Assembly (NCBI RefSeq): GCF_018829635.1
Contig: NZ_JAHKKG010000011.1
Location: 62,001-126,000 of the forward strand
Direction of reading: 5' to 3'
Origin: Paractinoplanes bogorensis
GTDB lineage: Bacteria; Actinomycetota; Actinomycetes; Mycobacteriales; Micromonosporaceae
Length of the DNA stretch: 64,000 nucleotides
The notes beneath the pieces are model-generated. The model searched no databases. It had not been told where the DNA came from and worked only from the letters and a program-made list of their open reading frames with translations. Shown piece after piece: positions 32,022 through 40,452 of this stretch. The position numbers were made by a program, and so were the translations under genes. Numbering within the stretch: the first letter of the stretch is position 1; each line of letters begins with the position of its first letter.

Positions 32022-35000
32022 TTGTCGGAGATTCTGGCGGCCGAGCAGAAATACTTCGACCACGTGTCGGACCACCGTGAGCGGATGCGGCGCGGGCTGC
32101 TCGACGCGCCCGCCGCCGCGGCCAACGCCGGTGCCGCCGTCCGGCTGCGCAAAGACGCCGAGGCCCGGCTGGCCCGCATCGGCGAGCCCGACGACGCCGT
32201 CGCGGTCGGGCGGATGGACGACGACGAGGGCGAGACCCTCTACGTCGGCTACCAGACGATCTTCGACGACGACTCCGAGGTGCTGGTCGTCAACTGGCAG
32301 GCGCCCGCCGCCGCCCGCTATTACACGGCGACGCACGCCGACGCGGCCGGCCTCGTGATGAAGCGCAGCTTCGAGACCAACGGCAACACCATTTCCTCGT
32401 ACGAGGATGTCGTGTTCCGCCAGCTCGCCGCCGCGGTGGCCGAGCTCGAGGGCCCCGACGACGCCCTGCTCGAAGACCTCAACCGCGACCGCACGGGCCA
32501 GATGCACGACATCGTCCGGACGATCCAGGCCGCGCAGTTCGACCTCATCCGCGCCCCGCTCGACGAGATGCTGATCATCCAGGGCGGCCCCGGCACCGGC
32601 AAGACGGCGGTGGCCCTGCACCGGGTGTCCTGGCTGCTCTACAACTTCCGCGACGCCCTCGCCCCGCAAGACGTGCTGATCGTCGGCCCCAACCCGACGT
32701 TCACCCGCTACACCCGCACGGTGCTGCCCAGCCTGGGCGACACCAGCGTGGCCCAGCGCGACATCGGCCAGTTCCACCCGGCCGTCCGTCGCGGCCGGCT
32801 CGAAGACGTCGAGGTCGTGCGGCTCAAGGGCGACGGGCGGATGGCCGGCCTGCTCCGCCGCGCGCTCTACGACCGGGTCGGCGTCGCGCCCGACCAGCGC
32901 CCGATCGAGGCGCAGGTCGACGGCCGCCCGGTGGTGTTCACCGCCGACGAGATCAACGAGTTCGTCGCCCGCAGCCGCCAGACCCCCGGCACGTTCGCCC
33001 AGCAGCGGCAGATCTTCCGCAGCCTGATGGTCAACACGGCCACCGAACGTGCCCGCGAGCGCCGGCTCGGCGTCCGCACCGGCCTCGACCAGCTCATCGA
33101 ACGGCTGTGGCCGTCCTTCCGGGCGCCGTCGTTCCTGCGCGAGCTGTTCGGCTCGCGCGGCCGGCTGCTGGCCGCGGCCGGCGAGACGATGACCGACCGC
33201 GACATCACGCTGCTGCACCGCCGCCCCGCCGACCGCATCGCCGACGAGGTGTGGAGCGACGCCGACCTGCCCCTGCTCGACTACCTCGACACGCTGATCA
33301 ACGGCCTCGACGAGCGCTACCGCCACATCGTCGTCGACGAGGCGCAAGACCTCTCGCCTATGCAGCTGCGCTCGATCGCGATGCGCTCGGCGACCGGCTC
33401 GATGACCGTGGTCGGCGACATCGCCCAGTCGACCGGCCTGTGGGCCCGCGACGACTGGGACGACGTGCTCGCGCACCTGCCGGCCCAGCTGCCGCAGCGC
33501 ATCGAGGAGCTGCGCTACGGCTACCGCGTGCCCCGCCAGGTCTTCGAGATCGCGGCCCAGCTGCTGCCCTTCGCGGCGCCCGACGTCACCGCCCCGCAGG
33601 TGGTCCGCGACGGCCCGGCCGACCCGGTGTTCCGCCACCCCGACGACGACAGCCGCGCCGGCGCCGCCGTCGAGGCCGCCATGGCCCACGCCTCCCACGG
33701 CCGCTCGGTCGCCATCATCTGCCCCGCCGTCCACCGCTGGGCCGTCGAGGCCGAGCTGACCCTGCGCGACGTGGCCTGGCGGGCCGCTTCCCGCAACGAA
33801 CTCGGCCAGGGCGTCAACCTGGTGAGCCCCCAGGAGGCCAAGGGCCTCGAGTTCGACGCCACCGTCGTGGTCGAGCCACGCGACATCATCGCCGAGGACG
33901 AGCGCGGCCACCGCCTGCTCTACGTGGCCCTGACCCGAACGACGCGCTACCTGCACGTGGTCGGCCCCCTGCCCACGGCCGAGCCGCCTTCTTTCGTGAT
34001 CGAGCCGCTGCCCGCCATCGGCACCGCCCAGGTCCCCACCCCACGCGTCGCGCCGCTCGAACAGCTCCCACCATCAGGCAGCACCGCCGTCCCGGCCGAT
34101 GGGCCCGTCACACCCCTTCCCTCAGCGGTCGAGCCCGCCGCGTCGGATCGTGAGCCGGCTTCGTCCACTCTCGACCCGGCTTCGCCGACCTCAGACTCCG
34201 CCAGGTCCGCGGGCTCACACACCGGGCCTGAGCCATCAGCTCGCGGCGTGGGGTCGTCGACTCGCGGGGCCGGTTCGTCTGCTGCCGCGCCGGCGGCTTC
34301 GTCGGCTCTCGACCCGGCTTCGTCGGCTCTCGACCCGGCTTCGCCGGCCGGGCTCGCGACGCCGGCCTCAGACCTTGTCACGTCTGCGGGCTCACACGCC
34401 GGGCCTGAGCCATCGGCTCGCGGTGTGGGGTCGTCGGTTCGCGGGGCTGGTTTGTCTGCTGCCGCGCCGTCGGCTTCGTCGGCTCTCGACCCGGCTTCGC
34501 CGGCCTCAGACTCCGTCAGGTCCGCGGGCTCACACGCCGGGCCTGAGGCATCGGCTCGCGGTGTGGGGTCGTCGGTTCGCGGGGCTGGTTTGTCTGCTGC
34601 CGCGCCGTCGGCTTCGTCCGCTCTCGACCCGGCTTCGGCGGCCGGGCTCGCGACGCCGGCCTCAGACCTTGTCACGTCTGCGGGCTCACACGCCGGGCCT
34701 GAGCCATCGACTCGCGGCGTGGGGTCGTCGGCTCGCGAGGCTGGTTCGTCTGCTGCCGCGCCGTCGGCTTCGTCGGTGGTGCCGGCGACGTCTGTTCGTG
34801 GTGGTGTTCTGTCGGCTGGGCTCGCGACGTCGGGTTCTGATGCGGGGTCGTCGGCGGAGTCGACTGTTGATTCTGGCTCGTCGTCCGGCGCGTCGGCGGT
34901 CTCATCGGTCGTGCCCCTGACGTCAGGCGGCGACGGCGGTTCGTCTATCGAGTTCGTGGTGTCGGCCTCTGAATCCGGTTCGTCTGCTGCGGTGTTCGGC

Positions 35001-36191
35001 AGCCCCTCGCCTGTATCCGTGGCGTCTGGTCCCGGGGTGGGGTCGTCGGCCGCGCCCCTGACGTCAGCTGCTGACTCCGTTCCGCCGGCTGGCGTCGCTG
35101 CGGCGTCATCGGATGAGCGCTCGACGTTCGCGCCCGGCCGTCGGCTGTCGGCCGGAGTCGTGATTTCGAGTCCCGTGCCGGCCGGGCTTGTTCCTCCCTC
35201 TGTCCCAGCGTCCGCCATGGTGAGCCCGGCTGCGGAGGTCGTGACTTCTGATCCCGAGCTGCCTGACCCGCTCTCGGAATCCCCGGCGTCCGCGTTCACT
35301 CCGATGCCGCCGGCCGCCGCGGCCGAGTCGTCGACTCCGGCGCCCCAGCAGTCATCTGTCGAGGTCGTGACTTCGCCTCCCGCGTCTGTCACCTCGGCTC
35401 CGGCCACCGAGCCGTCGGTTGACGCGGTGGCCGGACGGCCCACTGAGGCCGCGACGTCTGAACCCGTCTTCATCAGCTCGGTGACGACGGTCGACTCGCC
35501 GGTCGGGTCATCCGCAGCCGCCGTCGCTGATGATTTCTCGCCCGCAGACGCCGAATCATCGACGCCTGCCGCCGCTTCGGTGCCGGTGCGGCAAATGCCG
35601 TCGATTGTCGTGGTGACAGCTCCGGACGCCGTCTCGACCCCCGCAGCGATGACGGCGCTGACCAGCACGACGAGTCCCGTCGCATCACCGATCCCGACCA
35701 CGCCGATGGCGCCGGCCGAGACCGAACCCTCGCCCGCGGCTCCGACCCCTACCCTGGCCCCGCCCCCGGCCATGACGGCGATTCCGCCCGCGGCCGCACC
35801 GCCCGTCCCGGCGACGCCGTCGGTCTCGGCCGCACCGCTTGTTCCGGTCACGCCGCTTGTTCCGGTCATGCCGTCTGTTCCGGCCGCACCGCTCGTCTCG
35901 GCGACGTCGTCGGTTTCGGGCGCACCGTCTGTTCCGGTCACGCCGCTTGTTCCGGTCGCGCCGTCTGCTCCGGCCGCGTCTGTTCCGGCCGCGCCTGTTG
36001 CGGTCACGCCGTCTGTTCCGGTCGCCGCTCCTGTATCGGCCGCGGCGCCCGCGACGGTTCGGGGCACGCTTTCGGCTCAGATCGTCGAGTTCGTCGCTAC
36101 CGAGTTGGCCAATCAGGTGCGCGACAACCTTCAGCCGGCCCAGTGGCAAGCGGTGCTCAAGCGGGTCGGCGAGCTGCTGACCGAGGACTGA
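32022..36191 (+). CDS. helR: HelR/UvrD-type ATPase with long low-complexity tail
   Basis: The first 650 or so residues are a superfamily 1 helicase-like ATPase. They begin with an N-terminal coiled-coil arm (LSEILAAEQKYFDHVSDH), followed by Walker A GGPGTGKTAVALHR (Lys194), VVDEAQDLSPMQLRSI (motif II), SPQEAKGLEFDATVVVEP and VALTRTTR near the end. This matches the HelD/HelR class that removes stalled or rifampicin-bound RNA polymerase. Unusually, about 690 Pro/Ala/Ser/Thr/Val-rich residues follow, before a 43-residue helical end (LSAQIVEFVATELANQV and on). Usual length for the family is about 700-750. TTG 32022 follows GGGGGGA; ATG 31968 is an alternative. The symbol is given on family resemblance. 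Confidence 0.8.
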   Translation: MSEILAAEQKYFDHVSDHRERMRRGLLDAPAAAANAGAAVRLRKDAEARLARIGEPDDAVAVGRMDDDEGETLYVGYQTIFDDDSEVLVVNWQAPAAARYYTATHADAAGLVMKRSFETNGNTISSYEDVVFRQLAAAVAELEGPDDALLEDLNRDRTGQMHDIVRTIQAAQFDLIRAPLDEMLIIQGGPGTGKTAVALHRVSWLLYNFRDALAPQDVLIVGPNPTFTRYTRTVLPSLGDTSVAQRDIGQFHPAVRRGRLEDVEVVRLKGDGRMAGLLRRALYDRVGVAPDQRPIEAQVDGRPVVFTADEINEFVARSRQTPGTFAQQRQIFRSLMVNTATERARERRLGVRTGLDQLIERLWPSFRAPSFLRELFGSRGRLLAAAGETMTDRDITLLHRRPADRIADEVWSDADLPLLDYLDTLINGLDERYRHIVVDEAQDLSPMQLRSIAMRSATGSMTVVGDIAQSTGLWARDDWDDVLAHLPAQLPQRIEELRYGYRVPRQVFEIAAQLLPFAAPDVTAPQVVRDGPADPVFRHPDDDSRAGAAVEAAMAHASHGRSVAIICPAVHRWAVEAELTLRDVAWRAASRNELGQGVNLVSPQEAKGLEFDATVVVEPRDIIAEDERGHRLLYVALTRTTRYLHVVGPLPTAEPPSFVIEPLPAIGTAQVPTPRVAPLEQLPPSGSTAVPADGPVTPLPSAVEPAASDREPASSTLDPASPTSDSARSAGSHTGPEPSARGVGSSTRGAGSSAAAPAASSALDPASSALDPASPAGLATPASDLVTSAGSHAGPEPSARGVGSSVRGAGLSAAAPSASSALDPASPASDSVRSAGSHAGPEASARGVGSSVRGAGLSAAAPSASSALDPASAAGLATPASDLVTSAGSHAGPEPSTRGVGSSAREAGSSAAAPSASSVVPATSVRGGVLSAGLATSGSDAGSSAESTVDSGSSSGASAVSSVVPLTSGGDGGSSIEFVVSASESGSSAAVFGSPSPVSVASGPGVGSSAAPLTSAADSVPPAGVAAASSDERSTFAPGRRLSAGVVISSPVPAGLVPPSVPASAMVSPAAEVVTSDPELPDPLSESPASAFTPMPPAAAAESSTPAPQQSSVEVVTSPPASVTSAPATEPSVDAVAGRPTEAATSEPVFISSVTTVDSPVGSSAAAVADDFSPADAESSTPAAASVPVRQMPSIVVVTAPDAVSTPAAMTALTSTTSPVASPIPTTPMAPAETEPSPAAPTPTLAPPPAMTAIPPAAAPPVPATPSVSAAPLVPVTPLVPVMPSVPAAPLVSATSSVSGAPSVPVTPLVPVAPSAPAASVPAAPVAVTPSVPVAAPVSAAAPATVRGTLSAQIVEFVATELANQVRDNLQPAQWQAVLKRVGELLTED
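34200..34790 (+). repeat. Imperfect tandem repeats inside the HelR-like tail
   Basis: A module of about 140-175 bp recurs roughly four times, marked by 'tcacacgccgggcctgag' at about 34216, 34391, 34533 and 34687. Each copy keeps the reading frame and encodes SAGSHAGPE, ARGVGSS and SALDPAS blocks. Confidence 0.8.
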
Positions 36192-36219
36192 ACCTGGCCG
36201 GTCGGTCGTGGGGCCGGAG

Positions 36220-36444
36220 CACATGGCGGCGCGCAGCGACAAGGTCGTGCAGGCCTTCGACTCACCGTATGACGAGCCCACCATCAACGCCGTCCAGCGG
36301 GTCGCCCGGAGTCGGGACGTCAGCATGGCCCCGATCGTCGGCGCGACCAAGCCCTGCCACCTGGGCGAGGCCGTCGCCGCCCGCTACATCGAACGGACCG
36401 ACGACGAGGTCACCACCATGCAGGAGCCGTACGTCGAAGACGGG
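36220..36444 (+). pseudogene. Remnant of an aldo/keto reductase C-terminus
   Basis: Read in the frame beginning near 36208, this stretch encodes SDKVVQAFDSPYDEP, then VQRVARSRDVSMA joined directly to PIVGATKPCHLGEAVAA, then TDDEVTTMQEPY. The intact aldo/keto reductase at 39393-40367 has a matching ending with ARGVPMAQVALAWVLHNPEVDA before PIVGPTKSHHLADAVAA. About 14 codons of the core helix are thus missing here, and the first 250 residues of the enzyme are absent. The fragment has no start signal of its own. It lies between the HelR-like stop and a strong hairpin, so it is dead sequence and not a small gene. Confidence 0.75.
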
Positions 36445-36489
36445 CCGTTTCCCTGTACGGACGAGTGGCTCACCCGTACAGGGAAACGG
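36445..36489. terminator. Strong hairpin terminator
   Basis: CCGTTTCCCTGTACGG and CCGTACAGGGAAACGG form a perfect 16-bp stem with a 13-base loop. It lies six bases beyond the stop of the leftward glycoside hydrolase gene (36496) and downstream of the rightward helR region, so it can terminate both. Confidence 0.75.
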
Positions 36490-36495
36490 GGTTGG

Positions 36496-38508
36496 TTATT
36501 CGCTCTTGCAGACGTTGCCGTTCAGCGTGAACGCCTCGGGCAGCACGTTCGGGCCGCTGTAGTTGCCGACGAAACCGACGTTTGTTGTTGCGCCTGGGGC
36601 CAAGGGTGAGTCGCCGGTGACGCGGACGGTTCGGCCGTCGGCGGTCCAGACGGCGTTCCAACCGCTGCCCAGGCTCTGCCAGGTGGTGGGCCAGGCGAAG
36701 GTCAGCGTCCAACCCGTTATGGGCGAAGCCGTCTTGTTGGTGATGTCGATCGCGCCGACGTAGCCGTTGCCCCAGTCGTTGGTGTCGCGGAACTTCACCG
36801 TGCACGGGGCGTCGGCGGGCGTGCCGGTCACGAACGTGAGGGGGAGCGATGCGGCTGACGCGCGGCCGCTGCCGTCACGCGCTACCACGTTCACTGTGTA
36901 ACGGCGGCCCGGCTCCAGGTTGCGTACGGTGAAGGAAGTTGACGTTGTCTCTCCGAGTTGTTCGGCGACACCGTTGTTCTGGCGGTAGACCTCGTACTTG
37001 AGCCCGGCCGCGCCCGCCGGCCACGAGATCGTCGCGGTGCGGTCGGTGGTGGTCGAGGTCAGGCGGCCGGGAGCAGCGGGCGCGGCCGCCGGGTTCGCCG
37101 AGTGCAGGGTGAGCAGCGAGATCGAGTAGGGCGGCAGGGTCTGCGCCGACGCCGAGCCGGTCGACGCCGAAGACACCGCGTGGGCGCCGTTCGTGAAGGT
37201 GGCGACCGTCGGCGTACCGGCCGCGGGTGTGAAGCCGTGGTAGTTCAGGGCCACTGTGCGGGCGGCGTCCGGGTCCTTGTTGATCAGCAGGACGGCCAGG
37301 TCACCGTTGGCCCGGCGGACGGCGTGCGTGCTGACCAGCGCGTTGTCGGTGCCGGTGCCGATGAAACGGTCACCCGGACGGGCGAAGTCGCCCATCATCG
37401 ACAGCGCATAGTAGGGCGCGAACGGCGTGTTGAGCGGCGGTTGGCAAACAGAGGCGTTGCAGTTGCCGCTCGAGAGCAGCCCGAAGTCCTGGTAGTCGGT
37501 CTGCCCGGCCACCTCGGAGACCGTGCCGATGCCGTTGTGGACGTTCCACCAGTGCACGGTGAACACGCCCTGCGCGAGCAGCCCGCTGTAGACGTCGGCC
37601 AGGAACAGCGCGCCGGGCTGGGTGTTGCGCCCGATGTCGACGTTGGTCTCGGTCATGCTGATCGTGATGCGGCCGGCGTTCGTTCCCGCGTACGTGTCGA
37701 TCTGTCGCCGCAGCAGGAAAGCCGCGTCCTGGATGTGACCGTTCTTGGTCAGCGTGTCGGCCGCCGACGAGCCGCCCGGATACCAGTGCACGTCGACGAA
37801 GTCGATCACCGAGCCGGCCCGGGTCAGCACCTCCTGGTTCCAGCTGCCCTGGTCACCGGTGCCCACAATGCCGTCCGGCCAGTTGCCGGGCATGGTCAGC
37901 ACGGCACCGATCTTGATCGTCGGATCAACGGCTTTCATGGCTTGCGCGTACGCCGTGACCGTGGCCGCATATTCCTTCGGGCTCTTGTCGGCGTGCTCGT
38001 CGGCCTCCCACGCCGATCCGTAGTGCCCGTTTCCGTAGTTCTCGTTGCCGATGGTCCAGTACTTGGCGCCGTACCCCTTGGTGACGTTGGCGTAGCGGAC
38101 CCAGTCGGCCGCCTCCTGGGCCGTCCCGGTGCCGTAGTTGGCGATGATCATCGGCTGCGCGCCGGTGCGGCGGGCCCCGGCCATGAACGTGTCGAAGTCG
38201 GTGTCGGGCGCGACGTAGCCGCCGGGCGCGGTGTGGTCGCGCCAGTGGTAGATGTCGGCGTACGAGCCGCCCGGATAGCGGACCATCGAGACGCCGGCGT
38301 CCTTGAGCAGGCCGGACACTTCCGGGGTGCCGAGCTGGGAGTCCCAGATGGCGTGGTTGACACCGAGCGCGACGTCGCCGACGGTGGCGAGCCCGGCGCG
38401 GGTGTCCACGTCGACGCGCACGTCGGCGGGGGCGGCTATGGCGGGGGTGGGGGCGGCGGCGACGGCCGCGAGCAGGACGGTGCTCGCGAGCAGGCGGGCG
38501 ATCTTCAC
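36496..38508 (-). CDS. Secreted glycoside hydrolase with FN3 and CBM2
   Basis: The 670-residue protein has a signal peptide (VKIARLLASTVLLAAV ... TPAIA). The catalytic part is a TIM-barrel-type clan A glycosidase resembling GH51/GH39 alpha-L-arabinofuranosidases or xylosidases: YWTIGNENYGNGH supplies the acid/base Glu and ISMTETNVD the nucleophile Glu. An FN3 linker (about residues 485-565) and a C-terminal family 2 cellulose-binding module with conserved Trps (NDWGNGYVG, WNAVW) follow. It acts outside the cell on plant cell-wall polysaccharide. GTG 38508 follows GGAGAG. A perfect CebR-type box 27 bases upstream suggests induction by cello-oligosaccharides. Confidence 0.88.
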   Translation of the reverse strand: MKIARLLASTVLLAAVAAAPTPAIAAPADVRVDVDTRAGLATVGDVALGVNHAIWDSQLGTPEVSGLLKDAGVSMVRYPGGSYADIYHWRDHTAPGGYVAPDTDFDTFMAGARRTGAQPMIIANYGTGTAQEAADWVRYANVTKGYGAKYWTIGNENYGNGHYGSAWEADEHADKSPKEYAATVTAYAQAMKAVDPTIKIGAVLTMPGNWPDGIVGTGDQGSWNQEVLTRAGSVIDFVDVHWYPGGSSAADTLTKNGHIQDAAFLLRRQIDTYAGTNAGRITISMTETNVDIGRNTQPGALFLADVYSGLLAQGVFTVHWWNVHNGIGTVSEVAGQTDYQDFGLLSSGNCNASVCQPPLNTPFAPYYALSMMGDFARPGDRFIGTGTDNALVSTHAVRRANGDLAVLLINKDPDAARTVALNYHGFTPAAGTPTVATFTNGAHAVSSASTGSASAQTLPPYSISLLTLHSANPAAAPAAPGRLTSTTTDRTATISWPAGAAGLKYEVYRQNNGVAEQLGETTSTSFTVRNLEPGRRYTVNVVARDGSGRASAASLPLTFVTGTPADAPCTVKFRDTNDWGNGYVGAIDITNKTASPITGWTLTFAWPTTWQSLGSGWNAVWTADGRTVRVTGDSPLAPGATTNVGFVGNYSGPNVLPEAFTLNGNVCKSE

Positions 38509-38534
38509 TGGACTCTCCGCAGAGTTCGATCGAT

Positions 38535-38548
38535 TGGGAGCGCTCCCA
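38535..38548. promoter_or_regulatory. CebR-type operator (perfect 14-bp palindrome)
   Basis: TGGGAGCGCTCCCA is a perfect palindrome identical to the Streptomyces CebR box, the operator of the LacI-family repressor of cellulose utilisation. It lies 27 bases before the GTG of the CBM2 glycoside hydrolase and just beyond the 3' end of the gene at 38561. Confidence 0.85.
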
Positions 38549-38560
38549 TCGTCGGTCCAG

Positions 38561-39274
38561 CTAGTGATGTGTGTCAATGAGACGGATGCGCATGATGCCG
38601 ACCGCCCGGCGCAGCGGCTGGTGGCACCGGGGATCCCAGTCCCACAGCCAGTCGATCATGTCGTCGGCCGTGGTCACGCCGCGCCGGTCGCCGAAGTCCC
38701 GGCCGAACCGGTCGGCCGCCCCCTGGTCGCCGATCGTGGTGAAGAATGTCCGCGCGTGCGCGGCGATCATCTCGGCGGCGGCCCGCGCGACCGCGATGAC
38801 CAGGCGCGACTCGACCGGCCGGCCCGAGGTGCGGAGGATCTCCTCGTACAGGTCGGGCATCAGGACCGGGATGTTGCGCCGCACCACCCGCGAGTTGACC
38901 ATCGCCAGGTCGATCGTCTGCACGAAGAGATCGGCCTCGTCGAGCGTGGCGAAGGCCACCCGCAGCTCCGGCCCCGCGATGATCGCCACGAACCCACCCC
39001 GGGGCAGCTGACCGAGCTTGGCCTCGCGTATCCGGTTGCGCTCGATGCGTCTGTCGAGCTTTCCCCGCCGTACGGTGAAAAGCCTCTCGTTGGTCACCAC
39101 GATCACCCCGGTGTCGCGGTCCACGGCGATGACCAGCAGCAACTCCTCGTCGCGAAGCTCGCGCAGGATCGGCAGCTGCGCGCGGGCGAGCTCCCTGCGG
39201 GAACGCTCATCGGTGTTGACGAGCTTCGCCCCGACCACATCCTCGAGCGCGGGCCCGGAATCGAACAGTCCCAC
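38561..39274 (-). CDS. PH-like domain protein of unknown function
   Basis: The 237-residue cytosolic protein has a beta-rich first half: ELLLVIAVDRDTGVIVVTNERLF, then GKLDRRIERNRIREAKLG. This resembles bacterial pleckstrin-homology (YokE/bPH) domains, where 'VTNERLF' marks the second strand pair. The second half is helical and Trp-rich (DDMIDWLWDWDPRCHQPL). No enzyme motif was seen. The GTG at 39274 is set by the conserved MGLFDSG start. It reads towards the glycoside hydrolase promoter but has no evident functional tie to it. Confidence 0.7.
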   Translation of the reverse strand: MGLFDSGPALEDVVGAKLVNTDERSRRELARAQLPILRELRDEELLLVIAVDRDTGVIVVTNERLFTVRRGKLDRRIERNRIREAKLGQLPRGGFVAIIAGPELRVAFATLDEADLFVQTIDLAMVNSRVVRRNIPVLMPDLYEEILRTSGRPVESRLVIAVARAAAEMIAAHARTFFTTIGDQGAADRFGRDFGDRRGVTTADDMIDWLWDWDPRCHQPLRRAVGIMRIRLIDTHH

Positions 39275-39345
39275 GGGCGGAACCCCCTTCAGGCGGCGTC
39301 TCCTAGGTGAAACGGCCGATCATCGATGAGGTCACCGGTGAATGC

Positions 39346-39383
39346 CGCCCCGTCCGGACACTTCATGCCTGACGGACGGGGCG
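39346..39383. terminator. Hairpin terminator after aldo/keto reductase gene
   Basis: CGCCCCGTCCG and CGGACGGGGCG form a perfect 11-bp stem with a 16-base loop, starting ten bases after the stop of the leftward aldo/keto reductase gene. Confidence 0.65.
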
Positions 39384-39392
39384 AGCACCCGG

Positions 39393-40367
39393 CTATTTGT
39401 AACCGGACGGCTGACGCGCGGTGTAGTTCTCCTCGAGCGCGGTCACCTCGTCGTCGGTGAGCTCGAGGTCGACCGCCGCCACCGCGTCGGCCAGGTGATG
39501 CGACTTGGTCGGCCCGACGATCGGCGCGTCGACCTCCGGGTTGTGCAGCACCCAGGCCAGCGCGACCTGCGCCATCGGAACGCCCCGGGCCTCGGCCACC
39601 CGGCGCACCGCGTCGACGATCGGCCGGTTCTCCTCGCCCTCGTAGCGGGCGGTCAGCGGGTCGGACTTGGCGCGCTGCGTGGCCGCCGCGTCCCACGGCC
39701 GGGCCAGCCAGCCCTTGGCCAGCGGACTCCACGGCAGCGACCCGACCCCCTGATCGGCGAGCAGGCCGAACATCTCCCGCTCCTCCTCCCGCTGCAACAG
39801 GCTGTACTGGTTCTGCATCGACACGAACCGGGTCCAGCCCCCGAGGTCGGCGGCGTGCTGCAGCTTGGCGAACTGCCAGGCCCACATCGAGGACGCCCCG
39901 AGATAACGGACCTTTCCCGCCCGTACGAGGTCATGCAGCGCCTCCATCGTCTCCTCAACCGGCGTTTCCGGGTCGAACCGGTGAATCTGATAGAGGTCGA
40001 CATAGTCGGTCCCGAGCCGCGCCAGCGAGTTGTCGACCTGCTCGAGAATCGCCCGGCGCGACAGTCCACGGCCGCCCGGACCGTCCCCCATCGGGAAGAA
40101 CACCTTGGTCGCGAGCACGATCGAGTCGCGATCGGTGTACTTGCGGATGGCCCGCCCGACCACCTCCTCCGAGGTGCCGTCGCTGTAGGTGTTGGCCGTG
40201 TCCCAGAAGGTGATCCCCGACTCCACGGCCTGCCGGAAGACCGGCTCGGCAGCCGCGTCGTCGAGCGTCCACTGATTGCTGCCGCGTTCCGCTTCCCCGA
40301 AACTCATGCACCCCAGAGCAACGCGGCTGACCTTGAGGCCCGAACTCCCCAGTCGTGTGTATTCCAT
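39393..40367 (-). CDS. Aldo/keto reductase
   Basis: The 324-residue protein is a full-length NADPH-dependent aldo/keto reductase. The TIM-barrel starts with MEYTRLGSSGLKVSRVALGC. The catalytic tetrad is present: Asp in FWDTANTYSDG, Tyr in the same motif, Lys in LATKVF and His in YQIHRFD. The cofactor-binding end is APIVGPTKSHHLADAV. It reduces carbonyl groups of sugars or aldehydes, but the substrate is not predictable. It is divergent from the PrsW gene and followed by a terminator. A decayed relative lies at 36220-36444. Confidence 0.92.
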   Translation of the reverse strand: MEYTRLGSSGLKVSRVALGCMSFGEAERGSNQWTLDDAAAEPVFRQAVESGITFWDTANTYSDGTSEEVVGRAIRKYTDRDSIVLATKVFFPMGDGPGGRGLSRRAILEQVDNSLARLGTDYVDLYQIHRFDPETPVEETMEALHDLVRAGKVRYLGASSMWAWQFAKLQHAADLGGWTRFVSMQNQYSLLQREEEREMFGLLADQGVGSLPWSPLAKGWLARPWDAAATQRAKSDPLTARYEGEENRPIVDAVRRVAEARGVPMAQVALAWVLHNPEVDAPIVGPTKSHHLADAVAAVDLELTDDEVTALEENYTARQPSGYK

Positions 40368-40452
40368 GACGCCAACCTATGCCCGTGACCCGGAACCGTC
40401 CGGCGTTGTAAGTTCTCGCGTCGTCGGCTGTCGATTTCCCGGGAGGGCGCAC

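Noticed and set aside
33947..36067. 706-residue minus-strand open frame opposite the HelR-like tail
   Set aside because: It is an artefact of high GC and repeats; it lacks a start context and mirrors the low-complexity plus-strand tail.
36208..36609. 133-residue gene downstream of the HelR-like gene
   Set aside because: Its first part is a deleted aldo/keto reductase fragment and the rest runs through a terminator hairpin and antisense to the CBM2 gene.
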